A stretch of DNA of 28,548 nucleotides from Saccoglossus kowalevskii (Eukaryota; Hemichordata; Enteropneusta; Harrimaniidae), in NCBI RefSeq assembly GCF_000003605.2, contig NW_003109082.1, positions 174,449 through 202,996 on the forward strand, given 5' to 3'. Below, piece by piece: positions 12,201 to 24,200 of this stretch (position 1 is the stretch's first letter; the number at the start of each line of letters is the position of its first letter). The position numbers and the translations under genes were made by a program. Below the pieces are notes generated by a model. The model had not been told where the DNA came from and made no database searches. It saw only the letters and a list, made by a program, of their open reading frames with translations.

Positions 12201-15200
12201 ACACACACATATTGTATATATCACACGGGAACCATATTCAAACGTAATGTGGAGAGTTAACTTGAAAATTTAACATGGAGAAAATAATTATAACTTTTCA
12301 ACTGAGAATTGTGTGGGCCTTTTGATCAGTTTTTTTATGAATGCAAATTTCCATAGTGAAATAATCACAGGCCAATTTATAAACAGTGCCCTTTTTGTTA
12401 ATAACGTATCATATTGTCATCTTTATTTTAAATAATAATACACAAGGAATGCCATGTCATCTTCTGTCTATAAATACAGAATTATTTTTCTATTTCAGAT
12501 TATGAAACATGGTGATCCTAATGGAGTAGTCATGTTTGCGGGCGAAGCACTCCAACCACGAAACTTTGACGAACCAAATAATGCCGCTGGTCCAATGACT
12601 GTCAGCTACCCGATACGACGAAGGGAAGGTGTCATAGGAGATATCAATGTGAGTAATTATTCTTTTGACCTGGCAGTTTAATGTAACTTTCAATCGGACT
12701 GACACCACACATTCGACACATGATACGATCACATGATATTTTCGCTTATTGTGCAGTTTATTCCCTGATCACCATTTTTATCTGAATAAAACTGTTACTT
12801 GAATCAAAAAACATAATAAGTTACTTTTAATTAGTATATTACATAAAATTTCATGACCAAATAATACATTTGATATTTTAGGTCTGGTTGTAAAGTCATA
12901 TGTGGTTTTTAATTTTTATGTTATTGTTTGTTCATATTAAAGGTTAACTGGGAGATAAAGTCATTAAATGATGAGCCTGTTGCATCAGATTGTGATCCCT
13001 CATCGGGAATTGTTCTTATTCCGAATGCTGAGGCTAATTCCCAGATATACTTTACTTTACTTCCTGATGATATTCCTGAAATTAAAGAAGAATTTCAAGT
13101 TGTCCTAGTCTCATCAGATGGAGGAGCTGAGATTGATCCCGCTGTGAATGTGTCCACGTTCTACATCTTGTGAGTATCCTGTTAACAATTAATTTATTCA
13201 GACAATAATGAAATTCATTTGAAATTGTAAAATTAGTTAATGATTATATTTCTTTAATAATCAAACTCCTCGACCTTCCTTTGGCAGCCTAGCTTGTTCA
13301 TGGAGATCCATGATGGTCAAGGAGCTTTTAGTATCACACCATCTTTTTTGGCTTTATCATTACATTACTGTAAAATCTGTATTGGAAGCCACGACTTCTA
13401 TTATAATGGTATATTGCAATAGAGGGGATGCGGCTTCTATTAGAGCATCTACAAATATGAGAAATGATGAATTTTTGGTTTTGAGTTGTTCAAAAAGAAT
13501 GGGTGCAACTGCTATTACAAATTATACAGGGATATTGCATAATTTAATTAAGATTTTATTCTTGTGTCTTTTTTAGAATGGAAGGTACCGGTATATCTTG
13601 TATATCTTATTTAATACAATATGTTATATTATGATGGTCATTGAAACTAAAAGCAATTTTTTTTTATTTTGATGAGTGAATGGTTCTATCAAATAAATGA
13701 GAGAGCCAATAAATGTCAGGGTTACCCAAATTTGTTTCCATGGAAATGATGACTTTCTAATTCTCTTGTAGAGTTGTACTCTACTTTGGTGTCCATTTTG
13801 GTTTAATGAGTGAGCAAAAGGCATACATAGTTCAAAAACTAGGTCAGGTACCCAGAGTTTATTATTTTTTAAATTTTAAACAGCCAATCACAAAGAATAA
13901 TTTGCAGGAAATTTCTGCCCAAAAGATGTGTTTATGAATATTTGCTTGTCATGGTTTAGGGTTATTAACCACACTAAATTTTTATAAACTTTTGAAATTT
14001 GTTGAAATATCAAATTGTTTTTTTGGGGAGTTCAAAATAAAAAAAAATTGCTAAAAATTTGGTGTTGACAGTAATTTTTGTTTCACCACAACTGTGACTT
14101 ATGGAACAAGTTGACACATGGGTCTGTAATAGATGACATACAAACGAATAATTAAAATACAATTTGATTATGTTACAATGAAAGAAAATATTGAGTTCAT
14201 TTGTTATGGTACAATGACTTTTGTGAAATTGTTGTTAGTCAATATTAGAAATACAAACATTGACATATATTCATGAATGTATTCACTGTGGATAGCTGTC
14301 AGTATATAAAGCTGAATTTTTGTATCAAAGCAATGTGTAACTTTCACCAAATTTAATGTGACCCCTCCCCACCACCACCACCACCACCACCACCACCACC
14401 ACCATCTTTGAAAAACACTGACATTTTCAGTTACAGATTTTGCAATTTTCACGAAATTCACCAACAAATTTCTCTCACAAAATGAATACATTACAGTTTT
14501 TCATGATTTCATTTCAAAATGCATGCATGATAAAATTAAATCATCGACTAAATATAAAAATTAATTTGATTAATTAAATTATGATATAATATTCTACAGT
14601 TTGTTGCCATTGTAGCTGACCAATAATGTGTGTTGTTTGTTTTTGTGGGTATAAATAGATTGTGACAACAGTGTAATGGTAAGACAGCTGTACCCGATGG
14701 CTATCAGCCTGGTGTAATGTGGTGGTGTGTATAGTGTCACAATTAAGGACAATGTGTATTCTCCACCACTCACTGCTCAATAGCCGTTGAATTACCCCAT
14801 TGTGTTTCCACTGAAAAGGACGCTCAGCTGTTTTAGAGTCAACGTAGCTATAAAATGTATAGGTATGGGCTTACTTATGAATCGTAGTGTGATATTAACT
14901 GTGTTCGTGTTTATCTCCACCACCAGAGCCAATGATGACCCACATGGAGTTTTCAGTGTACGCAGCGAAGACCAGACTGTCGTTGTTAAGTCTGATTTGT
15001 CACGATTTGTCAGTATCAATGTGACACGATCGGCAGGAACCACTGGGGATGTCAGGGTGGTGTTCTCACTAGAATATGATAGTGTAAGTGTCAATTTATG
15101 CTAATTAATACGTGTTAGTGCTACAATGTGACACATATCATATATAACTATAATAATGTTGTTATTATTCAAAAAATATAAGAGAGATTCAATGAGCAAT

Positions 15201-18200
15201 ATTTGAATTATTTGTTATAATTGCTTGAGTCTACAACTATTATCGGTAATAAAATACTTGTCTCATAACTCAGCTGTGAGTTGTATTTGTTGCCTTTTGA
15301 TAAATACATATAAAAAAATGCAAGGCAATTATTAAATACGAAAAATCATTAGTAAAAAAAAATCCTTTTTTTTTTTTTAAACATTTGACCATGATATGTA
15401 GCCAATGGGAAATGATATTTATGTAGTCTAAAATTAACGACGACATTGAAAAAAAAAATACAAAAAAAAAATAGATTCTTGCCCCAAATGTTGGCGGTAA
15501 AACGGTGGTTGAATTTAGTTTGACTACAGATGCGTCAATTCTGTGTGGCAGTTATACAAACTATTGTTTATCAGTTCAGTGACCATGGCCTATTCAACCT
15601 GTTTGTATGCTGTCAATTGTACACACATACCTGTCCTTTATTCACTCCCTGAATACCCCCCAGTTACTGTATTGTGCTGCCCCCCATAGTCTCACTGGAC
15701 AGCTGTTTAAAGTCATGGCAAATTTACAGTGGTTCATTTCACCAATGGTATAGATACTTGGGTTACTGTGTTGATAGAAGGCTGTGGATTAGTTCTTTAA
15801 TAGAGCAACCTCAGCATTAATTGTTTTCTATTATCGGTATGGTTCTTGTGATAAATTGTCATTTGATAACCCATTTTGTACTCATGATAGCATTTCTCTT
15901 TGTATGAACAATTACCTACATACATCAATATCATCAATAATTTAACTAATTAATTTAAACCAAAATATTAATGAATAAACCCTCTACATACAGTATAATT
16001 TATTAACCAGTAAGTAAATTCATGGGTAAATTGATTAAATATAAAAACAAACTAATAAATAAATGAACATTAAATAAACAAATAAAGAAATAATTCAAAT
16101 AATACATACAAAAAAAGGCAAATCATGAAAATATAGTTTTATATTTAGATATTAAATCTATATATGCAATTATTATTCTTACTTTATCTGTACTTTCTGT
16201 ATTTTTCTCTGCAATAGCTAAATAGAAAACTAATTCATGAAATATGTTGAAAAATATATTTTCAGGTCAAACTGTTAAATACTTTCACTTCATTGGTATG
16301 CATATTAGACTTGCATGTTACTAAGACCAAGAATGTGGCTTTTGATATATATCTTATCAATATATGTTATGGTATTGTCATTATATTATTTCTTGATAAA
16401 TGTTCATATTTTAGGCTGAACCTGGCAGACAGTATATCCCAAGTACTGGTGCAGTAACCTGTGTTGAAGGTGAAGCAAATGTACGTACAATTTAGAACAT
16501 TTTAATAATTCAAACTCAATTTTATGACTCAGTGAAAATCATGACATTTTGTAGCAGTTGAAATTTATTTGAGGTCCTACAACACAGAGTGTCAGTGACT
16601 TTCAGAAAATTTGGTTTTTGTAAAAGCCATACAATCATCAAATCATAAAAAAAAAATTTAGCAGTAGAAATCAAATACTGTAGAATACTTAATTTTCGCT
16701 TGGAATTTATTTTCACTATTTTCGCTGAAGGGATGATTCCGTGAAAATAAAATCCAGCGAATATACTTTTTTTCCTATATTTCACATTCAACTCATCAAA
16801 AATCAGTGAAAATAAATTCCATACAAAACACCCAAAAATCTTTTTCAGCGAAAATTAATTCCAGCGAAAATAAAGTATTCCACAGTAGTTTATAATAATG
16901 TGTCTGACTAACAGCAATTTAATTTGTGTGTATTTTGTTTTTGCAGTGTATAGAGGAAGTTCCTTTGACTTCCAATGATGCTTTCCTGTCAACAGGTTCA
17001 TCGTTTACAGTTACCATTACTGATATTACATACCTTTCATCGAATCGTAAGTATCTCATTTACCCATCGTATGTATCAACCATTGCACCCCTATTGCTTT
17101 GAATGGTATTATCCATTTTTTTAGGTATCACAATTTTGGAAGACTATACTTCTTGTTAAAAGCCGCAAGTCCAATTGCTTTGATATTACATATATAGGTA
17201 CTACATGTGGACCTCTCTCAGATTTGTTCATTTTGTAATGATATCTTTAATTCTCTAATTTTGGTAAATATTTTTGTCATTTTTGGTAAAAAGTGATATT
17301 TTCGACTTCTTGTTAAAAACGACAAGTCCAATTGCTTTGATATTACATATATAGATACTACATGTGGACCACTCTCAAATTTGTTCATTTCATGATGATA
17401 TCTTCAATTCTCTAATTTTGATGAATATTTTTGTCATTTTTGGTAAAAAGTGATATTTTCTTCTTGTTAAAAACCACAATCATTTATGGTTAAAAATTAT
17501 ATTTTTGAATTCTTGTTGAAAACAGCAAGTCCCATTGCATTGATACTATGCATATTGTTCATTTTCTAATGATATCTTCTGTTCTTTAATTGAAATGTGC
17601 ATTGCTAACAGCGGAGCTATCTCAGCCAAGAGGCAGCTTGTTTTAGGTATCACAATCTTGGAAGACTATACTTTTGGCAACTTTATTCCACTGGAATTTA
17701 TCTCAATTGAAGAGCATTAATCAACAAATTTCTATAAATCTTACAGCGCTTCCTGCTCAAATAAAATGGAGCCAGTTTTTAACATTTTGACCTTTACCTT
17801 TAGTCTTTAACCTTTTGACCTTTAACCCCTTGTTTTTTTAACTTTCAATTTTTTTACCTTTAACTCTTTGACCATCAAAGTCAACTTTGTCATCTTTCAC
17901 CCGTAGGCAACATAAAATTATATCTACTTGGGTAAAAAATTAACAAAAAAAAACACAAATGTGCAAAATGTTGTACCACAAATGTAGTGGGAACAAATTA
18001 TGACATTGAATTGTTCTCAGTGCTACCATATTACATTGTTTAAAGGCCGGCAGTCGTCGCGCTGCACATGTGCGATATTTGTGTTGATAAACATTGATTT
18101 TCCCACAATTCAATGTGCTCTTCTAATGAAATCACACGTATGAGGTTTTACTACTGTGACTCTTTTGATACTTTCCAATCACCTAAAAAGTATCTAAGTA

Positions 18201-21200
18201 AAGCTTAGTAACGTGTCAGTTTGTACTCGTTGATCTGCACAACAGTCAAAGTCGCCATCTTTGTTTATATGAGACCAATATGATCTAGCGCATGTGTGGT
18301 GCAACAACTACCTCCCTTTAATACTCAATGATTTTTTTTCACCAGCAACTATTGATCCAAGAATTGATATGACAAGTGCATCTGCTACATTTGAGGTTCC
18401 AGATGAAGCAGCAAACTCACTTGTTGGTTTTAATGAAGAAACAATGCAAGTGGATGATGGTAAGTATAAAGGATTATATAAGTAAAGTCAGGACGTAATA
18501 ATGCATTACATAACATACTAACAATGCAAGAGGAATCTTCAGCATGTCTGTATTTTTAAAATAAAAATATTTTTTTTATTTTTAGAAACTAATGAGGTAA
18601 TTTTAACAGTGGAAAGAATTGGTTCCTATGGCAACGTAAACTTTCAATGGCAGCGTGGATATCCTGATGGTGATCTTCCAAATGGTTTTGTAGAAGGTGA
18701 CATTTTTCCTTCAATGGGATCAGCTGAGTTATTACATGGGCAGTCACTCAAAGCTGTTGCAGTTCAGGTATACATGCTTTTGTGTATTTGAAGAATGCTG
18801 TAAAGTGTTTCACTTTACATCAAAAAAAATTATAAAATTCTGACAATAAAGCATTATTGCCTGAATACTGTAAATGTATTAATTATTCACTGGATTTTAA
18901 TTTCGCTATTTAAATCAACATGAACATGTAAAATAACAATAAAACTCATTGTTTCCTTGAAAAATTCATGAAATTAAAACAACAGTGATTATGCACAAAA
19001 CACCAAAATAGTGAAATTAAATGTCAGTGAAAATAAATGGTTTCACAGTACGCATCATAAATTTGTTTGAGTGCCAATACTGGCAATAGACCTTAGATGC
19101 AAATTATGTTCAAGACTGTATTGGGAGATGAAAACAACTTGTTTTTGTCTCTGAATTACTATTCTATTCTCACCCATGTGTTCCACTGATATATGTAACC
19201 ATGGATACAATGATTAAAGCTACAAGAACGCTATTTGAGAAATAAAAACATGCTTTAAACAAAATCAGGCATTTGCATATAAGTTTACTTTATGTTCTCA
19301 AATGTATCTTCAATATAAACAAATTACTTGATACAGTTTTGAACATTTCAATGACATTTATTTTTTGAGCAAAAGGCCCAAAAAGATAAGAAACAATTTT
19401 GGTTCAATTAGTTTTCCAAAATTGGTGTATGTTCATATTTTTTTGTATTTCAAGTTGTTATAAAAAAATTTCCCTTTCAGTTTGTTTTTTCCTGAAAATT
19501 ATATAATGTAAAAGTTGTGTTTCTTTTATTTCAGTTATATCCCTCGGATAGCGCTACGGAATTATTCGCTGTACACATAACATCAGTAACCACCACAGCC
19601 AATGGTGGTGCATTGTTACGAGATGGCTACAATGTTGCACAGATTGATACATACGGTGTGGTCGGATTTGATGAAGCATCCATACAACAGTCTGTTGTAG
19701 AATCAGATACTCAGGTGAGTTTTTCTCTATAAAGAGTATTTCCACATAATTGTAGTTGAAATTCTTCACTGTAGAAATAAAAATATACTCAATATACAAA
19801 TCTATAATGGGAACTTCAGTCACAAGATGACATACTTACAATGTTGAGGTGTTTTAGAATAGTGAAATATTGGAATTATCTTCTCAATTATTTATTAGCT
19901 AGTCATTAAAAATGAATGGGAATTGTGGGGTGAAAAAAAACAACAAATAAATGACTAACAAACATTTACAATAAATGGTCAACTCGGTGTAGACAGATAT
20001 ATTTTAAGTGATACAGTCAATGAGTTAAGTCAGATGCATCAAAAAGAGTTATAACATCCTGCTTCACATGTGGCACTCATACCATTCCCAGTTATAATCA
20101 AATATTTTATTAGTCTATGTCAGACAAATGATTTTATTCAAGTTCAATTGTGGTGAGATTTTAAACATTACACATCTTTAGAATAACTATGTCTGTTATT
20201 TTTGCATGAATTTCACTAATGGCTTAATACTTGTATCAACATCCCCAGCTTGTCAGGAAAGTGTGATTGAAGCAAGAATTAAATAAAATGTTTTGTGTTT
20301 TCCTTCAGGTGTCAATCACCATTGTGCGTAGAATTGGTTGCTATGGTAATATTCAAGTAAGATATCAAACCATTGATGGAACAGCACAAGGTGGCTCAGA
20401 TTACACAGTTGTTGATTGGATAATACAAATGAACCAATTAGAGAGAACCAGAACCGTACACATACCAATCAAAGCGGATGATGTAAATCATCCCGAACCT
20501 GAAGTTGAGGAGTATTTTTACGTGAAGGTAACAGAAGTAAGAAGGTTACCATCGAGTGGACCACAGGGTGAGGATTAAACATAGTTCAGTCTCCTCCAAC
20601 GTAAAAGGTCTTAATCTGTGCTTTATAGAGTTGATATGTATGGTTATTGCATTAATTATTTACTGGCCTTTAATTTCACTGATAAGTAAAATCCACTAAA
20701 TTAAATTTATGGGAACATGTAAAATAACAATAAAAAACATTGTTTCCTTGACAAATTTGTGAAATTATAACACAGTGAATAGGCTCAAAACATCAAAATA
20801 GTGAAATTAAAAGTCTCTGAAAATAAATTGTTTTTACAGTATATGTATGCTAATAGCTACAAATGAATCATTTGTTATTGTTTTCACAGGTTTGAGTCCT
20901 CGTATAAGTACTTCATTATTTAGTTCTACGATTACAATTGATGCTAGTAATGATCCGTACGGTGTGTTTGCGATAGACTCTGCGCCGATAGAAGTAACTG
21001 AAAGCAACGATGCAGGTGCTTCTAAAGTTGTACAGATTCCAGTACATCGATATTGTAAGTATCCATCTTGCATTTTAGTTTTAATGTTCCATTGTTCTCA
21101 GAGACATTAATGACGATGAATCAATTTACAAGATAAATAATTGCTGCAAATTATGGTTTCTTCTTGAATCATTGATATCACTTAAAAGTAGCCTAGATTA

Positions 21201-24200
21201 TTAATTGAAATTTTTCTGCATAAATATTGTTTTTTTCCATTCATCAAGCTTTGGTTATTCCATCTTTCAGAAATGAATGTACTGACGTACGGACAAATGG
21301 ACAGACTCATGCACAACTGAAACTTTGTTTGTCCTGTGTGATTTGTTCTGATAAATCTGTCATGTTTTATCTGTAGTTGGTGCCTTCGGTACAGTCACTG
21401 TACATGTACGTACAGTTGGGGGTGGTGAGACTGGTGTGACACCTGAATCCTCTAACGACTCAGATACCATTAGTGGGGCTATGTATTCTGTGATGGACGT
21501 ACCACATGCTACACAGGGTGAAGACTACGAGCCTCTTGATACAACGATCACATTTGTAGTGAGTATGCAACCTTAAACAATTTGTATTCAAACTGTGTGT
21601 AGTCATAACAACGACTAAGAACACGATTTTATCAGTACAAGCAAAGACTCTTGGGTTTTAATTATCTATCAAGTGTTGAATCGTAAACTGACACACTTTT
21701 TTTGTTTTCTACTTTTAGGAAGGATCAGTTGATAGTAAAATAGATCTCGTAATTTTAGACGATGATATTCGAGAACCAGCAGAAGTGTTCTTTGTTTACC
21801 TCAGTGATGCATCAGAAGGAGCTAGAATTGCAGATGGTGATGTGGATCCCAATGATCCAGAACAAAAACAACTGAGGGTAAAAATTTATTTTTAAGATAT
21901 TGTATTGATTGCTGTTACTTTGTAGTGTTTTCTTACGTCTTAGGATGGCAATAACTACAGTTGAACTGAACCTAATAATTATCCAATAATTAAAATCAGT
22001 TCACCCTATTCGATATGGGACTCATAGCGACAAATACAACGTGTGTAAGATACATTAATTATTTACATAAAATTCGAACACGTGCTGCGCGACAACCACC
22101 ATGCTTTAAATATTGTCATCTTATTATTAAAACTTAGTCAGCATTTGTCTCTCATGCAAATTACACAATAACCCTTACACAAAAATTTTAAAATGTATTT
22201 CATCTAGTGCTTGTTCTGTTTTCTTGGACTATCAATCTCATACTTTAAAATACTCATTCATACAACTATTTCTATTTATCAGTACATCAAGTATGAATTA
22301 CTGTTGCTTGCTGAATGGTATCCACCATTTTGTACAGCTTCACCATTTATGTGGTGATTCAAAATGGCCGCCAGTTGGGGTCTTAATGTATAGAGATGAG
22401 TTTTGCTCATTCACAAACCAGATATGACACAATTGTTCATGAATAATTGCTTTAAATTATATGTATTGTTACAGGGTTATGTAAAACTAACTATTGCTGG
22501 TAGTGACTATCATAATGGAATCATAGGATTTACCGATGAGTCTTTGACTGTTAGTGTAAGCGAAGACGATGATCCAGCTGTCAACCTTATACTAGACAGA
22601 GGAGATGCTTATTTTGACCAGGTCACGGTAAGTCAGTCAAAATTTATTATTACTGTATGGTATTCTTGACGCATCATATTTTCAACAAACTTGATGATAT
22701 TCTGTATCACACATACCGAAACTTTATTGGGTAGCACATCCACCTCAAATCAGGAAGGATCTGGGTTTTTTTTGAGCTCACTGTATGAATCAGAGCACAG
22801 TCTGCCCTGCCCTGCCTTCTAAATACACAATGTAGGATTGGCAGATTGGTTCGCACCTGCACTTGCATTTGCCAGGAAAAGACGAGAGGGACTTCCTTCA
22901 GAGTCCAGTCACCTAGGAATTCAACATCCCAACAGCATTGGCATAAACACAAAAATAAACACTATTTGCCGAATTATACAAATCACAGTAGTGTTTGGTG
23001 GGAATGACATAAACTACTGGTAAATTAAAAAAAAAAAACATGGCTTCCACACTATTGTGAGAAGTGTAATAAATATCTTATTTTGTTCTTTGCTTTGTAG
23101 GTGAGTTGGCAAGCCACGTACAGTGATCCAAGTTCTTCTGATGCAGACCTTTATGAGCAGTTAGATGAAGTCAGCGGTGAAACTGTGTGTAACGCTGGTG
23201 AACAACTTTGTCCGCTACTCATAATGCTACAACAAGATGATGTAAGTATAGACATTGCGCCCTCTAGAGTTCTGATTATTATGACAGTTTGACGTTACTA
23301 TTGTGACACTAAACATTTTGTAATTACAATAATGCTTTTCATTTCCTGATGCTTTCAGCTAACTTACTACTTAACTTACCTAAATTTTCTGTCTGCCATC
23401 TTTAAACATGATCCTTTTGAGTACCTTTCTTGATGGTTATTAGTTGTATTATGAATCAAACGGACAATCAGGGTTATGCAAAACAAAGTGCAACTTAATT
23501 CATTAATATTATTTTGCAGTTTACTATAATAATGTTATTCATGACATATCTTAGAAAATGTCTTATTATTAATAAAATCAATAAAAGTAATGAAAACTTC
23601 TTTTAAAGCATTGTCATCCAGTTATAATAGATAAATAAAATAAATCAAAATTACATGACAACTTAGACCTGAGGTTAAATGAATTCCTTAAAATTCAGTG
23701 TGTCGAGTATATAGTAATGACAGCTTTCTTGCATACCTGATATTTGCACACTTGCTCAAAAATAATTCAGCATTATATTTCCCAGCAAGGAAGAATAATG
23801 TAATTCGCTTTTTTCTGCATTTTTTGTCAGGTTCCAGAGTTTGAGAGTCAGTTTTCTGTAATCCTGACACAGGTTGGTGAAGGTGCCACAATTGATACTA
23901 CCCGCAATATGGCCAGTGTCACGATGCTTCCAAGTGATTACCCTTACGGTCTTGTACAGTTTTCTGTCGGATCCAGGTTTGTCTACTAACAAATTGCTAC
24001 CACTTTTATTATTTACATTATGAAAACTGAACACAATGTATGTGAATTAGTACTCGGAAAACATACTTTCAAGTGTTGCAGTGCCTGAATCGAATTAGCG
24101 TACTGTAAAATGATATATTTTCAGTGCTGCAGTCACTGAATCAAATTAGCGTACTGTAAAATGTTACATTTTTAGTGTTGCAGTCACTGAATCAAATTAG

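Noticed and set aside
14204-14491. Minus-strand open frame with a poly-Trp run
   Set aside because: The run is the reverse reading of the (CAC)n microsatellite at 14370-14403; no splice or start context and no recognisable domain.
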